This document shows positions 13,981 through 25,457 of a stretch of DNA of 64,000 bases, in pieces. Each line of letters starts with the position of its first letter. Within the stretch, counting starts at the first letter, position 1. Origin of the DNA: Pseudomonas azotoformans (lineage in GTDB: Bacteria > Pseudomonadota > Gammaproteobacteria > Pseudomonadales > Pseudomonadaceae); NCBI RefSeq assembly GCF_001579805.1, contig NZ_CP014546.1, positions 5,580,001-5,644,000 of the forward strand, read 5' to 3'. The notes under the pieces are model-generated. The model did not search any database and had not been told where the DNA came from. It saw nothing but the letters and a program-made list of their open reading frames with translations. The translations under genes and the position numbers were made by a program.

Positions 13981-14009
13981 TTGACGATCCAAAAAAGCAT
14001 GGGCATGAT
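13981..14009 (+). promoter_or_regulatory. predicted sigma70 promoter for aceA
   Basis: TTGACG (13981-13986), 17-bp spacer, CATGAT (14004-14009). It is the best promoter-like match in the region, about 390 bp before the aceA start codon. Confidence 0.5.
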
Positions 14010-14398
14010 GGCCTCGCTCCCGCTAATCAGGGGCCCTGGCAAGGGCCTTCGGATCGCCGCTCCAAGCTACCCACCTGAGCCGATTCGTGTCTGTACCGCC
14101 CACAAGGCGTGTTTGACGAGGTTGCGACTGGAACGAAGTTGTCCCGAGGGACGGAAGCTAACCAGGTAACCCGGCTACACGCTGTTGAACACCCAAGGGC
14201 CCACGACGCCCTCAGACTGTTCGCGGCCCGCCTTTACCTACCGCCCCTCTCGCCAATCGTTCATCCCGTCGCATTCCCCGCCAGACCCGACATGACCGCC
14301 TAAGCTTCTGGTCAGCGAGCAGCCCTGCCCACGCATTTGAATGCAGGGCTGGCAAATGGATTTTTCCACCACAAGAAGACGCGACGAGGTTTACTTCC

Positions 14399-15724
14399 AT
14401 GGCACTGACACGCGAACAGCAAATTGCAGCCCTCGAAAAAGACTGGGCTGAAAACCCACGCTGGAAAGGCGTGACCCGCGCTTATTCCGCTGCTGACGTC
14501 GTCCGCCTGCGTGGCTCGGTTCAACCTGAGCACACCTTTGCAAAACTCGGCGCCGAGAAGCTGTGGAACCTGGTGACCCAAGGTGCCAAGCCCTCCTTCC
14601 GTCCCGACAAAGATTTCGTCAACTGCATGGGCGCCCTCACTGGCGGCCAGGCAGTGCAACAGGTGAAAGCCGGTATCCAGGCGATCTACCTGTCCGGCTG
14701 GCAAGTGGCAGCGGACAACAACTCCGCTGAATCCATGTACCCCGACCAATCGCTGTACCCGGTGGACTCGGTCCCAACCGTGGTCAAGCGCATCAACAAC
14801 TCGTTCCGTCGTGCCGACCAGATCCAGTGGAAAGCCGGCAAGAACCCAGGCGACGAAGGCTACATCGACTACTTCGCGCCGATCGTGGCTGACGCGGAAG
14901 CCGGTTTCGGCGGCGTGCTGAACGCCTACGAATTGATGAAGAGCATGATCGAGGCTGGCGCTGCCGGCGTGCACTTCGAAGACCAGCTTGCTTCGGTGAA
15001 GAAATGTGGCCACATGGGCGGCAAAGTATTGGTGCCAACCCAGGAAGCCGTACAGAAGCTCACCGCTGCACGTCTGGCGGCTGACGTTGCCGGTACTCCG
15101 ACCATCATCCTGGCCCGTACCGACGCCAACGCCGCTGACCTGCTGACTTCGGACTGCGACCCGTACGACCAGCCATTCGTGACCGGCGAGCGCACTCAGG
15201 AAGGTTTCTACAAGGTACGTGCCGGCCTGGACCAGGCGATTGCCCGAGGCCTGGCCTACGCGCCGTACGCCGACCTGATCTGGTGCGAAACCGCCAAGCC
15301 GGACCTGGACGAAGCCCGTCGCTTCGCCGAGGCGATCAAGAAGGAATACCCAGACCAACTGCTGTCCTACAACTGCTCGCCTTCCTTCAACTGGAAGAAG
15401 AACCTGGACGACGCGACCATCGCCAAGTTCCAGCGTGAACTGTCCGCCATGGGCTACAAGCACCAGTTCATCACCCTGGCCGGCATTCACAACATGTGGC
15501 ACAGCATGTTCAACCTGGCGCACGACTACGCCCGCAACGACATGACCGCCTACGTGAAGCTGCAAGAGCAGGAGTTCGCTGACGCCGCCAAGGGCTACAC
15601 CTTCGTGGCTCACCAGCAGGAAGTGGGCACCGGCTACTTCGACGACATGACCACCGTGATCCAGGGCGGCACCTCGTCCGTGACCGCACTGACCGGCTCG
15701 ACCGAAGAAGAGCAGTTCCACTAA
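14399..15724 (+). CDS. aceA: isocitrate lyase
   Basis: Splits isocitrate into glyoxylate and succinate, the first step of the glyoxylate shunt. 441 aa, the E. coli-type length and shorter than the 531-aa P. aeruginosa enzyme as I recall it. The catalytic loop [10 protein letters not shown] is present with C203. The start is ATG ([16 protein letters not shown]). The gene is monocistronic with its own terminator and a long upstream region. It competes with the icd and idh products of this window for isocitrate. Confidence 0.97.
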   Translation: MALTREQQIAALEKDWAENPRWKGVTRAYSAADVVRLRGSVQPEHTFAKLGAEKLWNLVTQGAKPSFRPDKDFVNCMGALTGGQAVQQVKAGIQAIYLSGWQVAADNNSAESMYPDQSLYPVDSVPTVVKRINNSFRRADQIQWKAGKNPGDEGYIDYFAPIVADAEAGFGGVLNAYELMKSMIEAGAAGVHFEDQLASVKKCGHMGGKVLVPTQEAVQKLTAARLAADVAGTPTIILARTDANAADLLTSDCDPYDQPFVTGERTQEGFYKVRAGLDQAIARGLAYAPYADLIWCETAKPDLDEARRFAEAIKKEYPDQLLSYNCSPSFNWKKNLDDATIAKFQRELSAMGYKHQFITLAGIHNMWHSMFNLAHDYARNDMTAYVKLQEQEFADAAKGYTFVAHQQEVGTGYFDDMTTVIQGGTSSVTALTGSTEEEQFH

Positions 15725-15786
15725 GCACCGCGTACACGGCCACTGCGGCCCCAAGGAAGACCTAACCGCAGTGCCGCACAACAATC

Positions 15787-15815
15787 ACGCCCCGACCTGT
15801 TCGGGGCGTTTTTTT
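15787..15815 (+). terminator. rho-independent terminator after aceA
   Basis: ACGCCCCGA-CCTGT-TCGGGGCGT followed by seven T. Confidence 0.95.
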
Positions 15816-16225
15816 GTCAAAACATTGATCCAGAGCGGTGTTCGCGTGGATCAGATCGGTTAAAAGATCCCCGTCAGCAACTAAGCGACACTCTAGCAAG
15901 TAACGGCAACTTCCCTCGCCACACGCGAAACATTCGCTTAAACCCCACGCAAACAATATTCATTATCATTTAGCGCATGAAAACTTCGTTACAGGATAAA
16001 CAAAACACATTTGATTAAATGCCCGCTAATGCCCGCCCCACAAGGGCTACAGCCCCAAGAAGGTGCACTATGTCCTTATTCCATCGAATAATTTCGCTAT
16101 AGGAATTTTACTTGCCCGGTGTTTAGCCATAAAATCACCGCGATTGATTGCAGTGCGACATATCGTCACTGCATCGTTACTTTTTCGAGCTCAGAGACCT
16201 TTGCTCTCTGTTAAGGATTTCCAGC
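15816..16225. other. nuo operon upstream region (410 bp)
   Basis: AT-richer than its surroundings and without a convincing ORF. It contains a Fur-box-like stretch (15953-15971), a possible promoter with TTTACT (16107-16112), 17-bp spacing and TAAAAT (16130-16135), and TAAGGA before nuoA. Confidence 0.5.
16107..16135 (+). promoter_or_regulatory. possible nuo promoter
   Basis: TTTACT - 17 bp - TAAAAT, about 90 bp before the nuoA start. The -35 is a partial match only. Confidence 0.35.
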
Positions 16226-16639
16226 ATGACCGAAGCGACAGGACTCATGGCCCACAACTGGGGCTTTGCCATTTTCCTCCTCGGTGTTGTCGGCCTCTGC
16301 GCCTTCATGCTCGGTGTCTCCAGCCTCCTCGGGTCAAAAGCCTGGGGCCGCAGCAAAAATGAACCGTTCGAGTCCGGCATGCTGCCTACAGGTGGCGCCC
16401 GCTTGCGGCTCTCAGCCAAATTCTATCTGGTCGCGATGCTGTTCGTGATCTTCGATATCGAAGCCCTTTTTCTCTTTGCCTGGTCTGTGTCCGTCCGCGA
16501 AAGCGGCTGGACCGGATTCGTCGAAGCTCTCGTTTTCATAGCAATTCTGTTGGCAGGCCTTGTCTACCTATTTCGAGTGGGCGCCCTTGATTGGGCTCCG
16601 GAAGCTCGTCGTAAGCGGCAAGCGAAGCTGAAACAATGA
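16226..16639 (+). CDS. nuoA: NADH-quinone oxidoreductase subunit A
   Basis: Membrane-arm subunit of complex I, 137 aa with three transmembrane helices (about 14-34, 68-88, 98-118). The family motif [20 protein letters not shown] and [11 protein letters not shown] are present. Start [13 protein letters not shown] follows TAAGGA; the open frame extends 26 codons upstream without homology. First gene of the nuo operon. Confidence 0.97.
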   Translation: MTEATGLMAHNWGFAIFLLGVVGLCAFMLGVSSLLGSKAWGRSKNEPFESGMLPTGGARLRLSAKFYLVAMLFVIFDIEALFLFAWSVSVRESGWTGFVEALVFIAILLAGLVYLFRVGALDWAPEARRKRQAKLKQ

Positions 16640-16649
16640 GGCTTTGGCG

Positions 16650-17324
16650 ATGCAATACAATCTCACCAGGATCGACCCGGATGCTCCTAACGATCAATAC
16701 CCCATCGGCGAACGGGAAACCGTCTCCGATCCGTTAGAAGATCAAGTCCACAAAAACATCTACATGGGCAAGCTCGAAGACGTGCTGAGTGGCGCGGTCA
16801 ACTGGGGGCGTAAAAACTCCCTGTGGCCGTACAACTTCGGCCTTTCGTGCTGCTACGTGGAAATGACCACCGCCTTCACGGCGCCCCACGACATCGCGCG
16901 CTTTGGCGCCGAAGTTATCCGGGCATCACCGCGCCAGGCGGATTTCATGGTTATCGCCGGCACCTGCTTTATCAAGATGGCGCCGATCATCCAGCGTCTC
17001 TACGAGCAAATGCTCGAGCCGAAGTGGGTTATCTCCATGGGTTCGTGCGCCAACTCCGGTGGCATGTACGACATCTACTCCGTCGTTCAGGGGGTGGACA
17101 AGTTCCTGCCCGTGGATGTCTACGTGCCTGGCTGCCCGCCCCGCCCCGAAGCATTCCTGCAAGGCTTGATGCTGTTGCAGGAATCGATCGGCAAGGAGCG
17201 TCGCCCGCTTTCCTGGGTCGTTGGCGATCAAGGCGTATACCGCGCCGAGATGCCTTCGCAAAAGGAAGAGCGCCGCGAACAGCGAATCGCAGTCACCAAC
17301 CTGCGCAGCCCTGACGAAGTCTGA
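16650..17324 (+). CDS. nuoB: NADH-quinone oxidoreductase subunit B
   Basis: Peripheral-arm subunit carrying the terminal 4Fe-4S cluster N2, 224 aa. Cluster ligands are visible in LSCCYVEM (tandem Cys), MGSCANSGG and PGCPPRPEA. Start at ATG ([15 protein letters not shown]), 8 nt after GAGG, two codons inside a TTG-initiated frame. 10 bp after nuoA. Confidence 0.98.
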   Translation: MQYNLTRIDPDAPNDQYPIGERETVSDPLEDQVHKNIYMGKLEDVLSGAVNWGRKNSLWPYNFGLSCCYVEMTTAFTAPHDIARFGAEVIRASPRQADFMVIAGTCFIKMAPIIQRLYEQMLEPKWVISMGSCANSGGMYDIYSVVQGVDKFLPVDVYVPGCPPRPEAFLQGLMLLQESIGKERRPLSWVVGDQGVYRAEMPSQKEERREQRIAVTNLRSPDEV

Positions 17325-17397
17325 TCCAGCCCGCTTCTTTAAATAGAACGAACACCTGGCTTCATTCTTTACGTTGACCGAAAGCGATAAAAAAACC

Positions 17398-19182
17398 ATG
17401 ACTACAGGCAGCGCTCTGTACATCCCGCCTTATAAGGCAGACGACCAGGATGTGGTCGTCGAACTCAATAACCGTTTTGGCCCTGACGCCTTCACCGCCC
17501 AGGCCACACGCACCGGTATGCCGGTGCTGTGGGTGGCGCGCGCCAAGCTCGTCGAAATCCTGACCTTCCTGCGTAACCTGCCCAAGCCGTACGTCATGCT
17601 CTATGACCTGCATGGCGTGGACGAGCGTCTGCGCACCAAGCGTCAAGGGCTGCCGAGCGGCGCCGATTTCACCGTGTTCTACCACCTGATGTCGCTGGAA
17701 CGTAACAGCGACGTGATGATCAAGGTCGCACTAAGCGAAAGCGACTTGAGCATCCCGACCGTCACCGGTATCTGGCCGAACGCCAGCTGGTACGAGCGTG
17801 AAGTGTGGGACATGTTCGGTATCGACTTCCCGGGCCACCCGCACCTGACGCGCATCATGATGCCGCCGACCTGGGAAGGTCACCCGCTGCGCAAGGACTT
17901 CCCTGCCCGCGCCACCGAATTCGATCCGTTCAGCCTCAACCTCGCCAAGCAACAGCTTGAAGAGGAAGCCGCACGTTTTCGTCCGGAAGACTGGGGCATG
18001 AAACGCTCCGGCACCAACGAGGACTACATGTTCCTCAACCTGGGCCCGAACCACCCTTCGGCTCACGGTGCCTTCCGCATCATCCTGCAACTGGACGGCG
18101 AAGAAATCGTCGACTGCGTGCCCGACATCGGCTACCACCACCGTGGTGCCGAGAAGATGGCCGAACGTCAGTCGTGGCACAGCTTCATCCCGTACACCGA
18201 CCGTATCGATTACCTCGGCGGCGTGATGAACAACCTGCCGTACGTGCTCTCGGTCGAGAAGCTGGCCGGTATCAAGGTGCCGGACCGCGTCGACACCATC
18301 CGCATCATGATGGCCGAGTTCTTCCGCATCACCAGCCACCTGCTGTTCCTGGGTACCTATATCCAGGACGTCGGCGCCATGACCCCGGTGTTCTTCACCT
18401 TCACCGACCGTCAGCGCGCCTACAAGGTCATCGAAGCCATCACTGGTTTCCGCCTGCACCCGGCCTGGTACCGCATCGGCGGCGTGGCCCACGACCTGCC
18501 CAATGGCTGGGAGCGCCTGGTCAAGGAATTCATCGACTGGATGCCCAAGCGTCTCGACGAGTACCAAAAGGCTGCGCTGGATAACAGCATCCTCAAGGGT
18601 CGAACCATCGGCGTCGCCCAGTACAACACCAAAGAGGCCCTGGAATGGGGCGTCACCGGTGCTGGCCTGCGGTCCACCGGTTGCGATTTCGACCTGCGTA
18701 AGGCACGCCCGTACTCCGGCTACGAGAACTTCGAATTCGAAGTCCCGCTGGCCGCCAATGGCGATGCCTACGACCGTTGCATCGTGCGTGTCGAAGAAAT
18801 GCGCCAGAGCCTGAAGATCATCGAGCAATGCATGCGCAACATGCCGGCAGGCCCGTACAAGGCGGATCACCCGCTGACCACGCCGCCGCCGAAAGAGCGC
18901 ACGCTGCAGCACATCGAAACCCTGATCACGCACTTCCTGCAAGTTTCGTGGGGCCCGGTCATGCCGGCCAACGAATCCTTCCAGATGATTGAAGCGACCA
19001 AGGGTATCAACAGTTATTACCTGACGAGCGATGGCGGCACCATGAGCTACCGCACCCGGATCCGTACCCCAAGCTTTGCCCACTTGCAGCAGATCCCTTC
19101 GGTGATCAAAGGCGAGATGGTCGCGGACTTGATTGCGTACCTGGGTAGTATCGATTTCGTTATGGCCGACGTGGACCGCTAA
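17398..19182 (+). CDS. nuoCD: NADH-quinone oxidoreductase fused subunits C and D
   Basis: 594 aa: the N-terminal about 190 residues are NuoC (30 kDa; [20 protein letters not shown]), the remainder NuoD (49 kDa; [39 protein letters not shown]), which helps form the quinone site near N2. The fusion is normal for Pseudomonas and enteric bacteria. Start [16 protein letters not shown] is chosen over an upstream TTG; the ribosome-binding site is weak. Confidence 0.98.
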   Translation: MTTGSALYIPPYKADDQDVVVELNNRFGPDAFTAQATRTGMPVLWVARAKLVEILTFLRNLPKPYVMLYDLHGVDERLRTKRQGLPSGADFTVFYHLMSLERNSDVMIKVALSESDLSIPTVTGIWPNASWYEREVWDMFGIDFPGHPHLTRIMMPPTWEGHPLRKDFPARATEFDPFSLNLAKQQLEEEAARFRPEDWGMKRSGTNEDYMFLNLGPNHPSAHGAFRIILQLDGEEIVDCVPDIGYHHRGAEKMAERQSWHSFIPYTDRIDYLGGVMNNLPYVLSVEKLAGIKVPDRVDTIRIMMAEFFRITSHLLFLGTYIQDVGAMTPVFFTFTDRQRAYKVIEAITGFRLHPAWYRIGGVAHDLPNGWERLVKEFIDWMPKRLDEYQKAALDNSILKGRTIGVAQYNTKEALEWGVTGAGLRSTGCDFDLRKARPYSGYENFEFEVPLAANGDAYDRCIVRVEEMRQSLKIIEQCMRNMPAGPYKADHPLTTPPPKERTLQHIETLITHFLQVSWGPVMPANESFQMIEATKGINSYYLTSDGGTMSYRTRIRTPSFAHLQQIPSVIKGEMVADLIAYLGSIDFVMADVDR

Positions 19183-19184
19183 GC

Positions 19185-19682
19185 ATGAACAGCACGCTTA
19201 TCCAGACAGACCGTTTCACCCTGAGTGAAACCGAGCGCTCGGCCATCGAGCACGAGCTGCATCACTACGAAGACCCGCGCGCGGCGTCGATCGAAGCCTT
19301 GAAGATCGTCCAGAAGGAACGTGGCTGGGTGCCGGACGGCGCCCTCTACGCCATCGGCGAGATCCTCGGCATCCCTGCCAGCGACGTTGAAGGCGTGGCC
19401 ACGTTCTACAGCCAGATCTTCCGCCAGCCGGTGGGCCGCCACATCATTCGCGTGTGCGACAGCATGGTCTGCTACATCGGCGGCCACGAATCGGTGGTTG
19501 ACGCGATCCAGACCAAACTGGGCATCGGCCTCGGCCAGACCACCCCTGACGGCCGCTTCACGCTGCTGCCGGTGTGCTGCCTGGGCAACTGCGACAAGGC
19601 GCCGGCGTTGATGATCGACGACGACACATTCGGTGACGTGCAGGCAACTGGCGTGACCCAATTGCTCGAGGGCTACCCATGA
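19185..19682 (+). CDS. nuoE: NADH-quinone oxidoreductase subunit E
   Basis: 165-aa thioredoxin-like subunit of the NADH dehydrogenase module with the 2Fe-2S cluster N1a. Ligand cysteines lie in [11 protein letters not shown] and [12 protein letters not shown]. It starts 2 bp after nuoCD and overlaps nuoF by 4 bp. Confidence 0.97.
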   Translation: MNSTLIQTDRFTLSETERSAIEHELHHYEDPRAASIEALKIVQKERGWVPDGALYAIGEILGIPASDVEGVATFYSQIFRQPVGRHIIRVCDSMVCYIGGHESVVDAIQTKLGIGLGQTTPDGRFTLLPVCCLGNCDKAPALMIDDDTFGDVQATGVTQLLEGYP

Positions 19683-21034
19683 CGCTTACATCTTTCGGCC
19701 CGGCCAACCTGATCAAGCGTTCGCCTGAGACCCACCCGCTGACCTGGCGCCTGCGTGACGATGCCGAGCCGGTGTGGCTCGACGAGTACCAGGCCAAGAA
19801 CGGTTACGCGGCGGCGCGCAAAGCCTTTGCTGACATGGCCCAAGACGATATCGTCCAGACCGTGAAAGACGCAGGCCTTAAAGGTCGCGGCGGTGCAGGC
19901 TTCCCCACGGGCGTTAAGTGGGGCCTGATGCCCAAGGACGAATCCATCAACATCCGCTACCTGCTGTGCAACGCGGATGAAATGGAGCCGAACACCTGGA
20001 AAGACCGCATGCTGATGGAGCAACTGCCCCATCTGCTGATCGAAGGCATGCTGATCAGTGCCCGTGCGCTGAAAACCTACCGTGGCTACATCTTCCTGCG
20101 TGGCGAGTACACCACCGCTGCCAAGCACCTCAACCGTGCCGTGGAAGAAGCCAAGGCGGCTGGCCTGCTGGGTAAGAACATCCTGGGTTCCGGCTTTGAC
20201 TTCGAACTGTTCGTGCACACCGGCGCCGGGCGTTACATCTGCGGTGAAGAAACCGCACTGATCAACTCCCTCGAAGGCCGCCGCGCCAACCCGCGTTCCA
20301 AACCGCCCTTCCCTGCCGCCGTCGGCGTGTGGGGCAAGCCGACTTGCGTGAACAACGTCGAGACCCTGTGCAACGTACCGGCGATCATCGCCGACGGCGT
20401 GGACTGGTACAAATCGTTGGCCCGTGAAGGCAGCGAAGACATGGGCACCAAGCTCATGGGCTTCTCCGGCAAGGTCAAGAACCCTGGCCTGTGGGAACTG
20501 CCGTTCGGCGTGACCGCCCGCGAGCTGTTCGAGGACTACGCCGGCGGCATGCGCGACGGCTACACCTTGAAGGCCTGGCAGCCAGGTGGTGCCGGTACTG
20601 GCTTCCTGCTCCCTGAGCACCTCGACGCACAGATGTATGCCGGCGGCATCGGCAAGGTCGGCACCCGGATGGGTACGGGCCTGGCGATGGCGGTGGACAA
20701 CACGGTGAACATGGTCTCGCTGCTGCGCAACATGGAGCAGTTCTTTGCCCGTGAATCCTGCGGCTTCTGCACCCCATGCCGCGACGGTCTGCCGTGGAGC
20801 GTGAAGCTGCTGATGGCCCTGGAAAATGGCGAAGGCCGCGAGGGTGATATCGAAACCCTGCTCGGCCTGGTCGGTTTCCTCGGCCCTGGCAAGACCTTCT
20901 GTGCTCACGCACCGGGCGCCGTGGAGCCATTGGGCAGTGCCATCAAATACTTCCGCTCGGAGTTCGAAGCCGGCATCGCGCCTACCAGCGCCGCCGTCCC
21001 GCCTCTGGCAAGGCCGATCGTAGTCGGCGCGTAA
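19679..21034 (+). CDS. nuoF: NADH-quinone oxidoreductase subunit F
   Basis: NADH- and FMN-binding subunit, 451 aa. The NADH/FMN glycine-rich loop [10 protein letters not shown] is at about 66-75, and the 4Fe-4S (N3) ligands are in [12 protein letters not shown] near 358-369 with a downstream Cys. Start overlaps nuoE (ATGA). Followed by an unusually long 135-bp structured gap before nuoG. Confidence 0.98.
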   Translation: MTLTSFGPANLIKRSPETHPLTWRLRDDAEPVWLDEYQAKNGYAAARKAFADMAQDDIVQTVKDAGLKGRGGAGFPTGVKWGLMPKDESINIRYLLCNADEMEPNTWKDRMLMEQLPHLLIEGMLISARALKTYRGYIFLRGEYTTAAKHLNRAVEEAKAAGLLGKNILGSGFDFELFVHTGAGRYICGEETALINSLEGRRANPRSKPPFPAAVGVWGKPTCVNNVETLCNVPAIIADGVDWYKSLAREGSEDMGTKLMGFSGKVKNPGLWELPFGVTARELFEDYAGGMRDGYTLKAWQPGGAGTGFLLPEHLDAQMYAGGIGKVGTRMGTGLAMAVDNTVNMVSLLRNMEQFFARESCGFCTPCRDGLPWSVKLLMALENGEGREGDIETLLGLVGFLGPGKTFCAHAPGAVEPLGSAIKYFRSEFEAGIAPTSAAVPPLARPIVVGA

Positions 21035-21045
21035 CGCTTTAAAAG

Positions 21046-21067
21046 GCGAAGGGTCCGTGCCCTTCGC
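21046..21067 (+). repeat. hairpin in the nuoF-nuoG intercistronic gap
   Basis: GCGAAGGG-TCCGTG-CCCTTCGC, an 8-bp perfect stem 12 bp after the nuoF stop. There is no T-tract, so it is more likely an RNA processing or stability element than a full terminator. Two more inverted repeats follow (CATGGGC...GCCCATG at 21073-21110 and GCCCG...CGGGC near 21133-21150). Confidence 0.55.
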
Positions 21068-21101
21068 ATTCTCATGGGCTGACGCCGTAAAGGCTGTGTT
21101 G

Positions 21102-21188
21102 ATGCCCATGAATAACAAGATTCCATTAGCCACGCCCGCTGACAACGGGCCAACGAAGAACTTTGAACCATGGCCACTATCCACGTAG
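21102..21188 (+). CDS. possible 28-codon leader ORF overlapping the nuoG start
   Basis: ATG with AAGG about 8 nt upstream; the reading frame encodes [16 protein letters not shown]... and stops at a TAG inside nuoG, 19 nt after the nuoG ATG. It is too short to judge by composition. If translated it would couple ribosomes to nuoG, whose own ribosome-binding site is poor. No homology known to me. Confidence 0.25.
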   Translation: MPMNNKIPLATPADNGPTKNFEPWPLST

Positions 21189-23884
21189 ACGGCAAAGCGC
21201 TCGAAGTCGATGGGGCAGACAACCTGTTACAGGCATGTCTCTCACTAGGCCTCGACATCCCGTATTTCTGCTGGCACCCCGCGCTTGGTAGCGTCGGTGC
21301 CTGTCGCCAGTGCGCGGTCAAGCAATACACCGACGAGAACGACACCCGTGGTCGTATCGTCATGTCCTGCATGACCCCAGCCACCGACAACACCTGGATC
21401 TCCATCGACGATGAAGAATCCAAGGCGTTCCGCGCCAGTGTCGTTGAATGGCTGATGACCAACCACCCCCACGACTGCCCGGTCTGTGAGGAAGGCGGTC
21501 ACTGCCACCTGCAAGACATGACGGTGATGACCGGCCACAACGAGCGCCGTTATCGCTTCACCAAGCGTACCCACCAGAACCAGGACCTCGGCCCGTTCAT
21601 TTCCCACGAAATGAACCGCTGCATCGCCTGCTACCGTTGCGTGCGCTTCTATAAAGACTACGCCGGCGGCACCGACCTCGGTGTGTTCGGCGCCCACGAC
21701 AACGTGTACTTCGGTCGCGTTGAAGACGGCGTGCTCGAAAGCGAGTTCTCCGGCAACCTCACCGAGGTCTGCCCGACCGGTGTGTTCACCGACAAGACCC
21801 ACTCCGAGCGCTACAACCGTAAGTGGGACATGCAGTTCGCCCCGAGCATCTGCCATGGCTGCTCCAGCGGTTGCAACATCTCCCCGGGTGAGCGCTACGG
21901 TGAACTGCGTCGCATCGAAAACCGCTTCAACGGTTCGGTCAACCAGTACTTCCTGTGCGACCGTGGCCGTTTCGGCTATGGCTACGTCAACCGCGAAGAC
22001 CGCCCGCGCCAGCCGTTGCTGGCCAACGGCGGCAAGCTGAGCCTGGACGACGCGCTGGATAAAGCCGCCGACCTGCTACGCGGCCGCAACATCGTCGGTA
22101 TCGGTTCGCCGCGCGCCAGCCTCGAAAGCAACTTCGCGTTGCGTGAACTGGTCGGTGCCGAGCACTTCTACAGCGGTATCGAAGCCGCTGAGCTGGAGCG
22201 CATCCGCCTGGTCCTGCAAGTGCTGAACGACAGCCCGCTGCCGGTTCCGAACATGCGCGACATCGAAGACCACGACGCCATCTTCGTCCTCGGTGAAGAC
22301 CTGACCCAGACCGCCGCGCGCATCGCCCTGTCCCTGCGCCAGTCGGTCAAAGGCAAGGCCGAAGACATGGCCGACGCCATGCGCGTACAGCCGTGGCTCG
22401 ACGCCGCCGTGAAAAACATCGGCCAGCACGCGCTGAACCCGCTGTTTATTGCAAGCATCGCTGAAACCAAGCTCGACGACATCGCCGAAGAATGTGTGCA
22501 CGCAGCCCCAGACGACCTGGCCCGTATCGGTTTCGCCGTGGCCCACGCCCTCGACGCCAGCGCACCGGCCGTCGAAGGCCTGGACACTGAAGCCGTTGAA
22601 CTGGCTCAGCGTATCGCCGACGCCCTGCTGGCCGCCAAGCGTCCACTGATCATCGCCGGCACCTCGTTGGGTTCCAAGGCGTTGATCGAAGCCGCTGCCA
22701 ACATCGCCAAGGCCTTGAAACTGCGTGACAAGAACGGTTCCATCAGCCTGGTCGTGCCTGAAGCCAACAGCCTTGGCCTGGCCATGCTCGGTGGCGAGTC
22801 CCTGGACGCGGCCCTGCAAGCCGTGACCGACGGCAAAGCCGACGCCATCGTGGTGCTGGAAAACGACCTGTACACCCGCACCGATGCCGCCAAGGTCGAC
22901 GCTGCGCTCAACGCCACCAAGGTGCTGATCGTTGCCGACCACCAGAAGACCGCCACCAGCGAGCGCGCCGACCTGGTCCTGCCAGCCGCCACCTTTGCCG
23001 AAGGCGACGGTACCCTGGTCAGCCAGGAAGGCCGCGCCCAGCGCTTCTTCCAGGTGTTCGATCCGAAGTACATGGACGCCAGCATCCTGGTTCACGAAGG
23101 CTGGCGCTGGCTGCATGCCCTGCGCGCCACCCTGCTGAACCAGCCGATCGACTGGACCCAACTCGACCACGTCACCGCCGCCACCGCCGCGAGCGCGCCG
23201 CAACTGGCACGGATCGTCGACGCTGCACCGTCCGCCGCGTTCCGCATCAAGGGCATGAAACTGGCCCGTGAACCGCTGCGTTATTCCGGTCGTACGGCCA
23301 TGCGCGCCAACATCAGCGTGCACGAACCGCGCACTCCACAAGACCAGGACACCGCGTTTGCCTTCTCCATGGAAGGTTACTCGGGCTCCGCCGAACCGCG
23401 CCAACAGGTGCCGTTCGCCTGGTCGCCGGGCTGGAACTCGCCGCAGGCCTGGAACAAGTTCCAGGACGAAGTCGGTGGTCACATCCGTGCTGGCGACCCG
23501 GGCACCCGCCTGATCGAAAGCACCGGTGATTCGCTGAACTGGTTCTCTGCCGTACCGCGTCCGTTCAACCCGGCCCAGGGTACTTGGCAGGTCGTGCCGT
23601 TCTTCCACCTGTTCGGCAGCGAAGAGAACTCTTCCAAAGCCGCGCCGGTTCAAGAGCGCATCCCAGCCGCCTACGTTGCCCTGGCCAAGTCCGAAGCCGA
23701 CCGCCTGGGCGTCAACGACGGTGCCTTGCTCAGCCTGAACGTGGCCGGCCAGACCCTGCGTCTGCCGCTGCGCATCAACGACGAGCTGGGCGCTGGCCTG
23801 GTTGCACTGCCGAAAGGTTTCGCCGGCATTCCAGCGGCGATCTTTGGCAAAACCGTTGACGGTCTGCAGGAGGCAGCGCAATGA
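21170..23884 (+). CDS. nuoG: NADH-quinone oxidoreductase subunit G
   Basis: Largest peripheral subunit, 904 aa, carrying the electron wire. N-terminal 2Fe-2S domain ([18 protein letters not shown]), the His/Cys 4Fe-4S motif ([17 protein letters not shown]), [19 protein letters not shown], and the extra N7 cluster ligands CHGCSSGCN...C near residues 228-265. A molybdopterin-oxidoreductase-like domain follows. Overlaps nuoH by 4 bp. Confidence 0.98.
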   Translation: MATIHVDGKALEVDGADNLLQACLSLGLDIPYFCWHPALGSVGACRQCAVKQYTDENDTRGRIVMSCMTPATDNTWISIDDEESKAFRASVVEWLMTNHPHDCPVCEEGGHCHLQDMTVMTGHNERRYRFTKRTHQNQDLGPFISHEMNRCIACYRCVRFYKDYAGGTDLGVFGAHDNVYFGRVEDGVLESEFSGNLTEVCPTGVFTDKTHSERYNRKWDMQFAPSICHGCSSGCNISPGERYGELRRIENRFNGSVNQYFLCDRGRFGYGYVNREDRPRQPLLANGGKLSLDDALDKAADLLRGRNIVGIGSPRASLESNFALRELVGAEHFYSGIEAAELERIRLVLQVLNDSPLPVPNMRDIEDHDAIFVLGEDLTQTAARIALSLRQSVKGKAEDMADAMRVQPWLDAAVKNIGQHALNPLFIASIAETKLDDIAEECVHAAPDDLARIGFAVAHALDASAPAVEGLDTEAVELAQRIADALLAAKRPLIIAGTSLGSKALIEAAANIAKALKLRDKNGSISLVVPEANSLGLAMLGGESLDAALQAVTDGKADAIVVLENDLYTRTDAAKVDAALNATKVLIVADHQKTATSERADLVLPAATFAEGDGTLVSQEGRAQRFFQVFDPKYMDASILVHEGWRWLHALRATLLNQPIDWTQLDHVTAATAASAPQLARIVDAAPSAAFRIKGMKLAREPLRYSGRTAMRANISVHEPRTPQDQDTAFAFSMEGYSGSAEPRQQVPFAWSPGWNSPQAWNKFQDEVGGHIRAGDPGTRLIESTGDSLNWFSAVPRPFNPAQGTWQVVPFFHLFGSEENSSKAAPVQERIPAAYVALAKSEADRLGVNDGALLSLNVAGQTLRLPLRINDELGAGLVALPKGFAGIPAAIFGKTVDGLQEAAQ

Positions 23885-24888
23885 CTTGGTTCACGCCGGA
23901 AGTAATTGACGTGATCATTTCGGTGGTCAAGGCCATCGTGATCCTGTTGGCCGTGGTCGTCGCGGGCGCCCTACTCAGCTTCGTCGAACGTCGCCTGCTG
24001 GGCTGGTGGCAGGACCGTTACGGTCCGAACCGCGTTGGCCCGTTCGGTATGTTCCAGATCGCCGCCGACATGCTGAAAATGTTCTTCAAGGAAGACTGGA
24101 CCCCGCCGTTTGCCGACAAGGTGATCTTCACCCTGGCACCGGTCGTGGCCATGAGCGCCTTGCTGATCGCCTTCGCGATCATCCCGATCACCCCGACCTG
24201 GGGCGTGGCGGACCTGAACATCGGCTTGCTGTTCTTCTTCGCCATGGCCGGTCTGTCGGTCTACGCGGTGCTGTTCGCCGGTTGGTCGAGCAACAACAAG
24301 TTCGCCCTCTTGGGCAGCTTGCGGGCTTCGGCCCAGACCGTGTCCTACGAAGTGTTCATGGGCCTCGCGCTGATGGGCATCGTGGTGCAGGTCGGCTCGT
24401 TCAACATGCGTGACATCGTCGAGTACCAGGCGCAGAACCTGTGGTTCATCATTCCGCAGTTCTTCGGCTTCTGTACTTTCTTCATTGCTGGCGTCGCCGT
24501 GACTCACCGTCACCCGTTCGACCAGCCGGAAGCGGAACAGGAACTGGCCGACGGTTACCACATTGAATACGCCGGCATGAAATGGGGCATGTTCTTCGTC
24601 GGTGAGTACATCGGCATCATCTTGATCTCGGCCCTGCTGGTCACGCTGTTCTTCGGCGGCTGGCACGGTCCGTTCGGCATCCTGCCGCAGTTGGCGTTCT
24701 TCTGGTTCTTCCTGAAGACCGCGTTCTTCATCATGTTGTTTATCCTGCTGCGCGCGTCCATTCCGCGTCCACGATACGACCAGGTGATGGATTTCAGCTG
24801 GCGCTTCTGCCTGCCACTGACCCTGATCAATTTGCTGGTGACGGCTGCCGTTGTGTTGTTGAACACGCCAGCCGGCGCGGTTCAGTGA
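23881..24888 (+). CDS. nuoH: NADH-quinone oxidoreductase subunit H
   Basis: 335-aa membrane subunit with about eight transmembrane helices at the junction of the two arms; it lines the quinone channel. Signatures [20 protein letters not shown] near 37-56 and [20 protein letters not shown] near 216-235. Coupled to nuoG by ATGA. Confidence 0.98.
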   Translation: MTWFTPEVIDVIISVVKAIVILLAVVVAGALLSFVERRLLGWWQDRYGPNRVGPFGMFQIAADMLKMFFKEDWTPPFADKVIFTLAPVVAMSALLIAFAIIPITPTWGVADLNIGLLFFFAMAGLSVYAVLFAGWSSNNKFALLGSLRASAQTVSYEVFMGLALMGIVVQVGSFNMRDIVEYQAQNLWFIIPQFFGFCTFFIAGVAVTHRHPFDQPEAEQELADGYHIEYAGMKWGMFFVGEYIGIILISALLVTLFFGGWHGPFGILPQLAFFWFFLKTAFFIMLFILLRASIPRPRYDQVMDFSWRFCLPLTLINLLVTAAVVLLNTPAGAVQ

Positions 24889-24899
24889 GGATTTGACCC

Positions 24900-25448
24900 A
24901 TGTTCAAATATATTGGCGACATCGTTAAGGGTACCGGTACCCAGTTGCGAAGCCTGGTGATGGTTTTCGGCCATGGCTTTCGCAAACGCGACACCCTGCA
25001 ATACCCGGAAGAAGCGGTGTACCTGCCGCCGCGTTATCGCGGCCGTATCGTGCTGACCCGCGACCCCGATGGCGAAGAGCGTTGCGTAGCCTGCAACCTG
25101 TGCGCCGTGGCGTGCCCGGTGGGTTGCATCTCCCTGCAGAAAGCTGAAACCGAAGACGGTCGCTGGTACCCGGACTTCTTCCGAATCAACTTCTCGCGCT
25201 GCATTTTCTGCGGCCTCTGCGAGGAAGCTTGCCCGACCACCGCGATCCAGCTCACGCCGGATTTCGAGATGGCCGAGTTCAAACGTCAGGACCTGGTGTA
25301 CGAGAAAGAAGATCTTTTGATCTCTGGTCCCGGTAAAAACCCTGATTACAACTTCTATCGTGTTGCAGGTATGGCCGTTGCCGGTAAGCCGAAAGGCGCC
25401 GCACAAAACGAAGCCGAGCCGATCAACGTGAAGAGCTTGCTGCCTTAA
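24900..25448 (+). CDS. nuoI: NADH-quinone oxidoreductase subunit I
   Basis: 182-aa ferredoxin-like subunit with two 4Fe-4S motifs, [15 protein letters not shown] (about 62-76) and [15 protein letters not shown] (about 101-115), binding clusters N6a and N6b. Starts 11 bp after nuoH. Confidence 0.98.
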   Translation: MFKYIGDIVKGTGTQLRSLVMVFGHGFRKRDTLQYPEEAVYLPPRYRGRIVLTRDPDGEERCVACNLCAVACPVGCISLQKAETEDGRWYPDFFRINFSRCIFCGLCEEACPTTAIQLTPDFEMAEFKRQDLVYEKEDLLISGPGKNPDYNFYRVAGMAVAGKPKGAAQNEAEPINVKSLLP

Positions 25449-25457
25449 GGAAGAAAG

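Larger units (their letters stand above)
13909..14398. other. aceA upstream region (490 bp)
   Basis: No convincing ORF. In order it holds a long perfect inverted repeat (13949-13974), a sigma70-like promoter (13981-14009), a GC-rich hairpin GGCCCT/AGGGCC at 14032-14047, and a GTCCC-GA-GGGAC hairpin near 14140-14152. The predicted transcript would carry a leader of roughly 380 nt before aceA; part of it could be a separate small RNA. Confidence 0.5.
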
